From Simplicispira suum (GTDB lineage: Bacteria > Pseudomonadota > Gammaproteobacteria > Burkholderiales > Burkholderiaceae_C), in assembly GCF_003008595.1 (NCBI RefSeq), contig NZ_CP027671.1, positions 33,156 to 97,155 on the forward strand: DNA of 64,000 nucleotides, written 5' to 3'. The stretch's first letter is position 1. Each line of letters starts with the position of its first letter. The notes under the pieces are model-generated. The model made no database searches, was not told where the DNA came from, and worked only from the letters and a program-made list of their open reading frames with translations. The translations under genes and the position numbers were made by a program. This document shows, piece by piece, positions 27,121 to 35,492 of this stretch.

Positions 27121-27402
27121 AAGGGCATAACACGCAACAGGATCGATCTGGCGATGCGATACGAGCAACGATAGGGCAACCCTCGGAACTCCTATAAGGG
27201 CACCGCAAGGCAGATCCCCGACCCTAGAGCGAGGCAGGCCCGCGACGAATCGATGAAGTGCTGGTAACCAATCCGCGGATATGAGTCTGATTCATCGTCG
27301 CTGCAAACGCTCGTGTCGTATCACCTGATCGATCCTGAGATCACACCCAGAACCAGACACTGCCAGTATTGACAATGGCGACCATATGAGGAGGCTGACG
27401 GA

Positions 27403-27953
27403 CTTTGCAGTGTTCCGGACGATAGCGCCATCCGAGACAATTGCGCAAATCCAAACGAGAGTCCGACCCGATGAGCCGATTCGTCCCCGTTGACCGAGAA
27501 ACTGCGTACCTGTTGCCACCGTCGGTGGACGAATGGCTGCCCAAGGATCACTTGGCGCGTTTCGTGGTCGAAGTCATCGAACAGCTCGATCTGAGCGATC
27601 TGCTGCGCCAATACGCTGGACGGGGTTCGGCGGCGCACCATCCGGCAGTGCTGCTGGGTCTGCTGATTTACGGCTATGCCAGTGGCGTGCACTCCAGCCG
27701 CAAGATCGAGCGGGCGACCTACGACTCAGTGGCGTTTCGCTACGTGGCGGCCAACACCCACCCGGATCACGACACGCTGGCGACGTTTCGCCGTCGTTTC
27801 CTCAAGGAGGTGGAGGCGCTGTTCGTGCAGGTGCTGTTTGATACCCACCCGTTCACCGTATGCGGCAAACGCGAGGCGGATGGAAGTTTCGCAATGTGGG
27901 CGCAAAACTCCCTAGGCCATCTAGCAATGAGAGCACGGGCCATGATCGAGTGA
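27403..27953 (+). pseudogene. IS1182-family transposase, truncated copy
   Basis: From ATG 27471 (MSRFVPVDRETAYLLPPSVD) the sequence matches the complete copy at 57183-58538 base for base, as far as I checked, until FVQVL at about 27834. It then runs into unrelated sequence and stops at 27953. Identity begins at CTTTGCAGTGTTCCGG (27403; 57115), which marks the element's left end. The DDE catalytic part is missing. Confidence 0.9.
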
Positions 27954-28111
27954 TAGAAGTGCGCTGCTGGACGGCGGCATGGACGACAAATGACAGGTTT
28001 CAGAATAGGTACCCTTCAATGGCCGTACCTGAATGGTAGTACCCAGCCTCTTGCAGTCATCGGAGCTTTTAGGGGCTGCTCAGATCACAAGAACTTCTCG
28101 TAAAACCAAAG

Positions 28112-28140
28112 AAAAAAAGCGCTCAAAGCGAGCGCTCTAT
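28112..28140 (-). terminator. Rho-independent terminator of the minus-strand operon
   Basis: AGCGCTC (28118-28124) and GAGCGCT (28130-28136) form a 7-bp stem with loop AAAGC. On the minus strand it is followed by a run of seven T. A shorter T-rich stretch on the plus side may make it bidirectional. Confidence 0.75.
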
Positions 28141-28171
28141 TTTATATAGCAACAAGGTTTGCTTCGTATTT

Positions 28172-28528
28172 CTAGGTCGTCTTTGGGCGCCAATCAAGGC
28201 CACCCTCCTCGCCTCGCGGCCGATGAGCACACCGGCCGGTGTGCTGGCATCCAGGTGCTTTGGCACTAACGGGCGAAGGTACCAACGCCGTCGATGCGAT
28301 AGCCGAGCACCTCTGGCGACGCCGACAGTCCTGATTCCCAAAAGAAGACAAGCGAGCGAATGAGGCACTCGCGGCCGGCAGCCCCGCAATCAGGGAAGGT
28401 ACGGATTTGTTATCCAAGCCGGTTACGGCGACGATCTGGACGAGTGTGCAGTGGCGAGAATCTATTGCGCCCAGCACGACCAACATGCGGCGCAGATCAC
28501 CCTTTGGATACTGGGGCACCACCATCAC
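28172..28528 (-). pseudogene. Helix-turn-helix protein, last gene of AbiEii/integrase operon, frame probably broken
   Basis: The first 50 residues look genuine: MMVVPQYPKGDLRRMLVVLG, then AIDSRHCTLVQIVAVTGLDN and KSVPSLIAG, a small winged-helix or MarR-like DNA-binding start. After about residue 55 the composition becomes Arg/Ser-rich and unlike protein, suggesting a frameshift. Another minus frame (to 28123) covers the rest. Its ATG overlaps the stop of the integrase-like gene by 4 bases, so it belongs to the same operon. Confidence 0.5.
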
Positions 28529-29184
28529 ACAGCCCTCGCCACAATGTCAGCGAGTCTCACGGGGTCGCCCTCTACGAGCCGCTTCGTGGTGCTCACGCTC
28601 TTGTGTCCCAAGATCGCGGCTATGTGCACAAGATCACGCCCCTGGCGGTGCTGCTTGACCGCGAAAGTCCGACGAGCCGACTGCGCGCTGCCGCCCTCGA
28701 TCCCGGCATTTGCGTGCAGGCGCGAGATGTACGCCCCCAGGGTGTTGCAGGAATAGCTCCAGACGCCTGACGGGAGCATTCGCTTGGTCAGCGCATACGC
28801 TCCACCGTCTTCGGTCAGAAAAAGGGCGCTCTCGGGGTCGAGCCCACGGTAGGCGCCCTTCTTCACCGTGACGCCGTGCTTGCGCTCCACGCGCCAGGCG
28901 AGATAGGCGTCCAGTGCCAACACAACGCGCTTGTTCGACCAGAACAGCGGACGCTCTTCACCATTGTGCGCCACATCGACGCGCACTGCACTCGTGACGC
29001 GCGCGTTGCCCTTAGCGTCCACGTAGTCGCCTACCGTAATGGTGGCCAGCTCTGTTACCGACAGCGCTGTGCCGTACAGGACCAGGAGCAATGCGGTATC
29101 GCGCAACGGAACGCGGCTGTAGGCTGCGGTCGCGCGAAGCAGATGCTCGACCTGTTTGTCCTCGATAACCGACGGCTTCGCCAT
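28525..29184 (-). CDS. Tyrosine-recombinase-like protein lacking the usual catalytic Tyr
   Basis: A 219-residue protein with only the catalytic-domain fold of integrases: DTALLLVLYGTALSVTELAT, RLHANAGIEGGSAQSARRTF, GRDLVHIAAILGHKSVSTTK and RLVEGDP. The first catalytic Arg position (normally GLRxSE) reads ALSVTE. The HxxR box reads SARR. The segment that should hold the nucleophile (GH-TT-RY) ends TTKRLV with no Tyr. It may therefore be a DNA-binding derivative rather than a recombinase. It starts 3 bp after the AbiEii gene and overlaps the next gene. Confidence 0.75.
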   Translation of the reverse strand: MAKPSVIEDKQVEHLLRATAAYSRVPLRDTALLLVLYGTALSVTELATITVGDYVDAKGNARVTSAVRVDVAHNGEERPLFWSNKRVVLALDAYLAWRVERKHGVTVKKGAYRGLDPESALFLTEDGGAYALTKRMLPSGVWSYSCNTLGAYISRLHANAGIEGGSAQSARRTFAVKQHRQGRDLVHIAAILGHKSVSTTKRLVEGDPVRLADIVARAV

Positions 29185-29187
29185 GGC

Positions 29188-29919
29188 CTATCGCTCCACA
29201 GGACGGCGCCCCGAAACCTTGTCTTTCCTCGCCTGCTCACTCATTGCCTGAAATTTCCCCAATCGACCTTGAGCCCAGTGAATGGTTTGCTTGAGATCGG
29301 GCAGATCATGCGTGCGAATCTCTTGCCAAACTATTGCCGACTGTTTCGATGTGCCCATCTGGCCTAGCGCCATCCGAATGCCCTCCACTCTGGCCGCGAT
29401 CAGTTCAGCCAGCATCAGTTCATGCGCATCCAAAAGCGGCACATGGCGCTCAATTGCATACCAGTCAAACAGGTCACGCGGTGTGAGAGCCCACCCACGA
29501 TAGAAAAGCTTCTTTGCGAGCACTTCCGCCACCGGCTCAAGCGGGAAGAGACATTCACTGGAAATCTTGTTGTCGAGTCCGAGCAAGGACATGCTGACGA
29601 TGAAATCAATTTCACCATCGTTAAATTTGAGCTTTAGGGAGGTGGCCCCCTCGTCGTAGGTGTTGATGAGGTGCTCAAATTTGTCATTCAGTCGCGGGGT
29701 AAGAAAGCCGATCCATTGAGGATTACGGATGAACAAATCGATGTCGTCACTGATCCGATGCTCCATCGCCAGCATAAGCCTTGTTCCACCGCCCAATACA
29801 GGAAGGAGAGTGCTTTTGGCAACCGTGGATGCGTCTTGGACCATCTCATGTGCAAGCTTCTCAAGCCCTCTCCATGGACCATTGGTTTTGTGATTCTTGA
29901 TGTCCGCAAAAGTGGTCAT
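29188..29919 (-). CDS. AbiEii-type nucleotidyltransferase (toxin-like), locus 2
   Basis: A 243-residue protein from ATG 29919 (MTTFADIKNHKTNGPWRGLE). Motifs are LLPVLGGGTRLMLAMEHRIS followed by DDIDLFI (GG plus D-x-D), FNDGEIDFIVSM (third Asp), and AEVLAKKLFYRGWALTPRDL-FDWYAI, the K-x3-R-x(n)-RDLFD segment of the family. It is shorter than and clearly different from locus 1. The 103-residue gene overlaps its start by 4 bases and may encode the antitoxin. Confidence 0.78.
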   Translation of the reverse strand: MTTFADIKNHKTNGPWRGLEKLAHEMVQDASTVAKSTLLPVLGGGTRLMLAMEHRISDDIDLFIRNPQWIGFLTPRLNDKFEHLINTYDEGATSLKLKFNDGEIDFIVSMSLLGLDNKISSECLFPLEPVAEVLAKKLFYRGWALTPRDLFDWYAIERHVPLLDAHELMLAELIAARVEGIRMALGQMGTSKQSAIVWQEIRTHDLPDLKQTIHWAQGRLGKFQAMSEQARKDKVSGRRPVER

Positions 29920-30227
29920 AGGAGAGCCTTGACTGCTGATTCCCAAAGGGCGCTGCGGGGCGCTCCGCCCTTGATAGTGTCCGAATAAAGTTGGTTGGCC
30001 ATCGGTAGCGACGAACCCGACTCCATCGCGCACTGCATCACCAACCGTGGCTCCACTTCAACGAAGAGATAGCTCAGAATCGCAGCGGCTTTGGGCGAAG
30101 CAGCGCGAAGCTCCCCCTGGCTCAGAGATTCGATTAGGTCGCCGGGAGAAACAATCGCTCCGTACGGCGCGTTTAAGTGCGTCACAGCCATCGAAATGCC
30201 GTGTTGATATGGGCTTGAATTTGGCAT
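29916..30227 (-). CDS. Small protein upstream of AbiEii locus 2, candidate antitoxin
   Basis: A 103-residue protein (MPNSSPYQHGISMAVTHLNA) with no recognised domain. It contains helical stretches SPGDLIESLSQGELRAASPK and AAAILSYLFVEVEPRLVMQC. The ATGA overlap with the toxin-like gene and its position as first gene of the operon suggest a partner or antitoxin role. This is inference from context only. A later Met (residue 13) is an alternative start. Confidence 0.6.
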   Translation of the reverse strand: MPNSSPYQHGISMAVTHLNAPYGAIVSPGDLIESLSQGELRAASPKAAAILSYLFVEVEPRLVMQCAMESGSSLPMANQLYSDTIKGGAPRSALWESAVKALL

Positions 30228-30297
30228 GCATTTGCCTCAAATCGTGCAATTACATTGAGTTTACACGCGAAGCTGGTCCCAAACAAGCCGTGGCACC

Positions 30298-30830
30298 TTA
30301 AGCGCACGTCGAACCCATGTTGAGCGCTTCCAGCGGTCATGGCTGATGCTCAGATGGTGGCGGGCTGCCAGCGAAGGGCAGCGATTCCTGCACCCGGCTG
30401 GTCCTGTACGTGGGCAACCGTGTGAGCCCGTCCTTCAGATACGCATAGGGTCATGCCCATTCATGCGCGTCGACCAGGCTCATCACCGCCGCCGCACGTT
30501 GGCCCGCGCGCAAGCTGCCAGCGAACAGCCAGTTTTTCTCCCAATGGCAAGGGGCCGGATCTGGTTCTCGATCCAGTTGTTGTCCACGGGCATTGCCCAT
30601 CATCTGCGAAGCGCGTCAGCGCCATCCAACTTCCCGCTCGATCTTGTAGACCTTGGCGAACTGCTCCAGGCGAACCCGGCGATCTGGCTCTTGTTGGCTG
30701 CGTGCAGGTCAAAGAATTTGCGCCGCGCGTGAGCGAGACAGCCGACTTCCGTCATGCCATTGGCAAACCCCGCCCTGTAGCCACTGAAGTCATCGCCAGG
30801 CTGCCCTGCCAATCGCCAAGGAAATCCCTA
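30298..30830 (-). pseudogene. IS66 transposase (TnpC) remnant
   Basis: Minus-strand pieces in several frames match IS66 TnpC: GMTEVGCLAHARRKFFDLHA, then LEQFAKVYKIEREVGW, KNWLFAGSLRAGQRAAAVMS and PYAYLKDGLTRLPT. Deletions and frameshifts leave about 0.5 kb of a normally 1.5 kb gene. The end TTAAGCGCACGTCGAACCC at about 30298 resembles the other IS66 end near 31284-31303. Confidence 0.8.
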
Positions 30831-31256
30831 GCGTGCTCGCCTGCCCTGGACTCGCAGAAGTCGTAAACCACCGCCACATGACGCGGCATCTTCAAGCGGC
30901 CAGGTCACAGTGACCGTGCCGGCACTGCGCCAGACCTCCACACAGATGTCGCATGATGGATTCGCTGGCTTGGGCGCAGGAGCCGGTGCAGGTTGTTGCA
31001 CAGCAGTGGGCTTCAGGGCCAGGGCAATGAATTCGTTGCGGACCGCAGGCATCCGTTGCGCAATCTGCTCACGCAGCCATCGATGAACGATGTTGGCGTT
31101 GATGCCATGGGCCAGAGCTACGCCGGCTACGGAGGCTCCTCTGACCTGGCATTGCGCTACGACCTGACCCTTGAGTTCTGGGCTATAGTAACGCCGCTTG
31201 GGACGTTGGGCTATCGCCTCGCTCGCCATGGTGTGCATGATCTCCATCGTGCACAC
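30828..31256 (-). CDS. tnpA: IS66 accessory protein TnpA
   Basis: A 142-residue frame with the TnpA helix-turn-helix: RRYYSPELKGQVVAQCQVRG, then ASVAGVALAHGINANIVHRW and LREQIAQ. The C-terminus (CDICVEVWRSAGTVTVTWPL) approaches the family ending but is altered after EDAAS. TnpB is absent, so the element cannot be functional. The IS66 end with GCGGCTGGTGATCCCATC lies just upstream, near 31283-31300. Confidence 0.8.
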   Translation of the reverse strand: MCTMEIMHTMASEAIAQRPKRRYYSPELKGQVVAQCQVRGASVAGVALAHGINANIVHRWLREQIAQRMPAVRNEFIALALKPTAVQQPAPAPAPKPANPSCDICVEVWRSAGTVTVTWPLEDAASCGGGLRLLRVQGRRAR

Positions 31257-31303
31257 GATGCATGTTCAACGACATTGTCTCAAGATGGGATCACCAGCCG
31301 CTT

Positions 31304-31830
31304 ACGGTACAGCTGCCAAGACGTGCCGTTCATCTGGCCACGGTCGGAAACGCCCACATTGAGCATGCCGTGTCCGGGCGCGGCCGATTCAGACTCGGCC
31401 ACGCGGTTTTGGCGCGCCACCTGCAGCCACTCTGACCTGACCCTCACGCACCCAGGCTCGCATCCAAGCGCACGCCGGCGCAGCTGGCAGAGATGCGCGG
31501 CAACAGGCCACCACCCGCCAGGCGGGCGCGCACGGTGTCGCCAAACAGCGTGACGCCCAGTTTGCGCGTGAGACTCTGGCGCACCCGGCCTTCGATGCCG
31601 GTGAACGTGGCGTCCTGCTGGCGGTATTGCAGCAGCTGCAGGCCATCCATCTCGTCGAGCTTGCGGCCGTAGATGTGGCCGATGCGTTTTCATATCACGC
31701 TGACCTCAAAGGTTGTGTTCCCGCTGATTTTGCCGGGCCAGGTCGATGTTGTGCGAGGTTTCCGAGCGCAGTTGCGGGGCGCCTTTTTCATAGTCCGCGT
31801 GCATACAGCTCTTCGGGCGTCGGGGGCGCG
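31304..31830 (-). pseudogene. TonB-dependent receptor C-terminal fragment
   Basis: Pieces on the minus strand in changing frames give PQLRSETSHNIDL, GNTTFEVSVI, IYGRKLDEMDGLQLLQYRQQ, DATFTGIEGRVRQ, GVTLFGDTVRARLAGGGLLP and VARQNRVAESESAAPGHGML-NVGVSDRG. This is the beta-barrel end of an outer-membrane TonB-dependent receptor (metal or siderophore type). Several frameshifts and both ends lost show it is decayed. It is wedged between the IS66 end and the replication region. Confidence 0.65.
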
Positions 31831-32076
31831 ACTGGCAGGTTCGGGACGATGCCAGGATACTCCACCGCTTCCTGGGCGGGCCGATCATCTAACGCCAGGA
31901 ATGCGGAAGAAAGTATCTGTCATGGGCTTGCCTTTCACGACTGCCGTCCAGATTCTCATCAGTAGCTATGCCTATTTTATAAGGAGTGCTGGATGCGTAT
32001 GTCCTCTGAACCGCTAGCTTCATGCATGCTGTGTGTTCTATCGCCGTGCCAGCGTTGTGCCTCTTCCGCTGTTGTT

Positions 32077-33426
32077 CTAGGAAGTAGCGCTTTCAGACGC
32101 TATTGCCAGCAATTGCTTTTCGTTCGGCTTGTCCCACCCTTCCCCATAGACTGCCGCCGCATAAAAGCTGACCATCTCATGTCTCACCATCGGATGAGTC
32201 CATCCCTTCCCTACCAGCCGCTGGATGACTGCAGGATGAGCATTTCTTTCGACCAACTTCTCCTTCAAGCTCTCCACCAGTTCTGACTGCTCCTCCAGAG
32301 GTAACGCACTGATCTCGGTAACGATTGATTTAATTCGGTCCACAAGCCATTGCTTCGCCCATTGGGCAATCTTTTCTTTGGACAAAGCACCTCGAGACTC
32401 TTGCGTATCGACCAAGTTCGACTGGATCGCCTGCTGGTGATTCAATGCATGATTAGGCAGCACACTCTTCAGATACCGTAGAGGATCGCGAAGGGGTTCT
32501 GGGAATGCGCTAGCCGCTCGCTTTTGAACGGCGTCAATGCCGCTGGCAACAGCGGCATCCCCGAATTCCTCGATCAGACGCTCGACACGGGAGTGATCTA
32601 TACCAAGTCGTTCGGCAGCCGCCAGCACCCCCACGTCAACTGGCTCAGTTGAGCTGCGTTGTTGCAACGCAAGCACTCGCTGGGGCTTCCTTCGAACTGA
32701 GAATTGCAGGTCGGACACGAACCGCCCTGATTTGAACTCGGACATTTCGACCTCGATATCTGCAAGCGCATTGACTTCGGCAAGCGCCGGCCGAAGTGTG
32801 TCGCGTTTGAAAATTCGATACTCAAGCTTTTGAAGCCGCTCGTCGTCTGGACGACCCAACAACACCGGGCGCCACCACGACCAAGGTTTGCGAGCTGTCT
32901 GGCCAACCCCTAAATATCTCGAGCAGATTTCATAGAGTGCGACAGACGGATGCGAGCCCAATTGTGAGATCACATCAAGTGACAGCTTGGCAAAGATCTC
33001 GGGATCGAGAAGCTCATGCCGCATGTTCACAGCGTACGACCACTCAACAAAGACTTGACCGCGCTCTTTAGTTAGGCGGGCATGAGACAGCATCCCGCAG
33101 ACATCCCAAGTCTGCCACTCGCCCGCAGTCGGCGACTGCCACTCTACCAACGTCGAGACCATTGATCGCAGGTGCGTCTTTATGATGCTCATGTCGCCGC
33201 TGTTGTAGTCAAGCCCCTTGACAATGTCCGTGAGAGCGGCCCGAAAGGTCTCTCGCTCTAGCCCCTGATCTTGCGCAATATGCAAGAGCACGTTCCAAGT
33301 TCGGCGTCCAAGTGCGGTGATCTTGTTATTCTGAGGAACTAGGGCCAGCGAGAACACTGGCTTTCTCAAGGGACTAACAGCCCGCGACTGTACCGAAATG
33401 TGTCCGTCTAAACGTTGGTTGGCCAT
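32077..33426 (-). CDS. Plasmid replication initiator (Rep_3 / RepB superfamily)
   Basis: A 449-residue initiator. The tandem winged-helix region occupies about residues 30-270: VPQNNKITALGRRTWNVLLH, ITQ-like LVEWQSPTAGEWQTWDVCGM-LSHARL, and KLSLDVISQLGSHPSVALYE followed by ICSRYL. The C-terminal third is helical and charged. It is transcribed away from an iteron cluster with an AT-rich segment (33504-33855), the classical arrangement for an iteron-controlled plasmid, with parAB diverging on the other side. Longer than most Rep_3 proteins, as in several large Burkholderiales plasmids (general knowledge). Confidence 0.82.
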   Translation of the reverse strand: MANQRLDGHISVQSRAVSPLRKPVFSLALVPQNNKITALGRRTWNVLLHIAQDQGLERETFRAALTDIVKGLDYNSGDMSIIKTHLRSMVSTLVEWQSPTAGEWQTWDVCGMLSHARLTKERGQVFVEWSYAVNMRHELLDPEIFAKLSLDVISQLGSHPSVALYEICSRYLGVGQTARKPWSWWRPVLLGRPDDERLQKLEYRIFKRDTLRPALAEVNALADIEVEMSEFKSGRFVSDLQFSVRRKPQRVLALQQRSSTEPVDVGVLAAAERLGIDHSRVERLIEEFGDAAVASGIDAVQKRAASAFPEPLRDPLRYLKSVLPNHALNHQQAIQSNLVDTQESRGALSKEKIAQWAKQWLVDRIKSIVTEISALPLEEQSELVESLKEKLVERNAHPAVIQRLVGKGWTHPMVRHEMVSFYAAAVYGEGWDKPNEKQLLAIASESATS

Positions 33427-33503
33427 GGTCGCAACTCTACTGCAGCGAGACGCTCATGTGAAACGTGTTTTCACCTGTACGAAGGGGCAGATCGTACAGA
33501 CGC

Positions 33504-33855
33504 TTACTGTAAAAGCTCCAGAAATTGATTCCCGAGGTAGTCCCACTCCTGAAGGGAACTTACCGTAAAAGCTCCACTTCGACGCCTCAGAAGTACAAAA
33601 CACCTTAATTTCTTTGCAGTTCCACCACAGGTCGCCGTTCACTGTATTCACCGCCACTGGCGACTGTGACGACACCACATTCCCCTGTATCCACTCAAGT
33701 TATGCCTGAAAAAGCTCCAGAGTCGACTGAAAGTTCTCCAAAAATGTATCTAACCTATTGATTTATAAGAAAAAAAGCCTCGTTAAAGAAGTATAGGTAT
33801 TTAAGGGATTAGATATTTTTAAAAACCCGGAAAAGCGGAAGTGGAGCTTTTTCAG
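33504..33855. other. Predicted origin of replication with iterons and AT-rich segment
   Basis: Copies of TTACYGTAAAAGCTCCA occur at 33504-33520 and 33560-33576. Related CTGAAAAAGCTCCA is at 33706-33719, a degenerate CTGAAAGTTCTCCA at 33727-33740, and an inverted copy TGGAGCTTTTTCAG at 33842-33855. Between the last two lies an AT-rich stretch of about 95 bp (33741-33838) suited to melting. Weak DnaA-box-like sequences (for example TGTATCCAC near 33686) are present but not strong. Confidence 0.75.
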
Positions 33856-33951
33856 TGAAGAGGCAGTACGAGTTGGACGAGTCTTTGGCTGGTTGCCTAT
33901 ATTTCGTCCAACAGGCAAAATTGAGACTATCCAGCAACAAGTGAACTACAC

Positions 33952-35199
33952 ATGGAAATACGGCCACAAATCACATTAGCGGGGGTGCACCAGCAGGCAG
34001 AAGAAGCAGCTGCGATGCTTTCTAGCATTCGGTCAGCAATGCTTGCGCCCATGGTTCGCAAAATTGCTCCAGTGTTTAGTGCAGACCAGGTAGCGACCAT
34101 GTGTGAAGCTTCCTCTCGCGGCTCATTTGCACATCGCGTTGCAAGCCGCAAGGATCTGCCCTCAGGAACTCTTGTTTCCAATGGAAGAAAGCGGATTTTC
34201 GAATTGGCGGAGAGTCGAAAGTGGATACGGGAATACCGGAGAGAAATGTTAAGACCTGCGGGCGCTGAGGCGGTTACTATCTCTATAGCCAATTTCAAAG
34301 GTGGGACTACGAAAACGACGACCGCCATGACGTTAGCGCAGGGCCTGACCTTGCTCGGACACAAAGTGCTGGTTATCGACACTGATCCGCAAGCATCTCT
34401 CACCACGCTTTTTGGAATCCTTCCGGACGTCGAGATCAGTGCGAAAGACACGATCATGGCGCTCGCGGATGGGTCCCTAACGACGGTGCGACCGTTGATC
34501 CGGTCCACTTATTGGGATGGGCTAGATCTGGTTCCTGCGGCGTCGTCGCTGTTTGATGCTGAATTCATGTTGCCGTCCCGTCAAAGTAAGGAAGGGCTGT
34601 CTGGTTTTCAGTTTTTCAAGGTATTGGACCTGGGGATTGACGATGTGCGGGTTGATTATGACGTGATCATCATAGATAGCCCCCCTGCCCTTTCTTACCT
34701 CACCATCAATGCGTTGATGGCAGCCAATGGCATCATCATGCCACTGCCACCTGAGACACTGGATTTTGCTTCGTCGACGCAATTTTGGTCTTTGTTCTCC
34801 GATTTGACCGAGACGATGCTTGAGTCCCGAGGTCTTACACGAAGCTTTGACTTTATTAACATACTGTTATCGCGTGTGCCGCCACGGGCTGGCCGGGGCG
34901 CCTCGACTACTGCAGACGCAGTGCGCGAGTGGATCACCGCAACCTACAAGGAAAAGGTCCTACCACTCGAGATTCCGCGAACATCGATTGCTTCTCAAAA
35001 ATCGTCGGGCTTCGGTACTGTCTATGACAGCGAAGCTGGAGATTCCAAAGACAAGACATATAAGCGCGCGCGTGATGCATACGACCTGTTCGTCCAGCAT
35101 ATCGAAGTTGCTGTACGAACCGCCTGGGCGCGACAATTGCAGACGACAGATACGATTGGTGCAGCCGGGGAAAATGCCCTAAGCCAGACGCCTAGATGA
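33952..35199 (+). CDS. parA: ParA-type partition ATPase (type Ia)
   Basis: A 415-residue Walker-type ATPase for plasmid segregation. The 100-residue N-terminal extension has a helix-turn-helix-like SADQVATMCEASSRGSFAHR, typical of P1-type ParA, which also autoregulates. The deviant Walker A FKGGTTKTTT is at residues 115-124; VLVIDTDPQASLTTLF (A') and DVIIIDSPPALSYLTINALM (Walker B) follow. It is divergent from rep and 293 bp upstream of parB. Confidence 0.93.
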   Translation: MEIRPQITLAGVHQQAEEAAAMLSSIRSAMLAPMVRKIAPVFSADQVATMCEASSRGSFAHRVASRKDLPSGTLVSNGRKRIFELAESRKWIREYRREMLRPAGAEAVTISIANFKGGTTKTTTAMTLAQGLTLLGHKVLVIDTDPQASLTTLFGILPDVEISAKDTIMALADGSLTTVRPLIRSTYWDGLDLVPAASSLFDAEFMLPSRQSKEGLSGFQFFKVLDLGIDDVRVDYDVIIIDSPPALSYLTINALMAANGIIMPLPPETLDFASSTQFWSLFSDLTETMLESRGLTRSFDFINILLSRVPPRAGRGASTTADAVREWITATYKEKVLPLEIPRTSIASQKSSGFGTVYDSEAGDSKDKTYKRARDAYDLFVQHIEVAVRTAWARQLQTTDTIGAAGENALSQTPR

Positions 35200-35293
35200 A
35201 GCAGAGAATGTACTCACGATATTCAAAAATTTCTTCGGAACGCGCTGATGGAGTGGACCCTTACCCCGCTAAAACTTCGAAAAACTTCTTGGC

Positions 35294-35398
35294 GTTGCAC
35301 AGTGCGATACAAGCTGTGTACATACGTCCGTCTCTCGAAATAGACGCAACGGCTTGCCCAACAGTGCCTCTAACACTATTGGTGTTGCACCGTGCAAC
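35294..35398. promoter_or_regulatory. parS-like palindromes between parA and parB
   Basis: GTTGCACCGTGCAAC (35384-35398) is a perfect 7-bp-arm palindrome. GTTGCACAGTGCGAT (35294-35308) is a close copy, and further GTGC/GCAC half-sites lie between. Position and form suggest the ParB-binding centromere or a parB operator. Confidence 0.65.
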
Positions 35399-35492
35399 AG
35401 TGCCGCACTGCAGGTGATTTGGCGCGATCTCACACCGAGCAAATTAGAGCGCGGAAAGTCTATTTGCCCAGTCAAGCAAAAGGAGCATAGCA

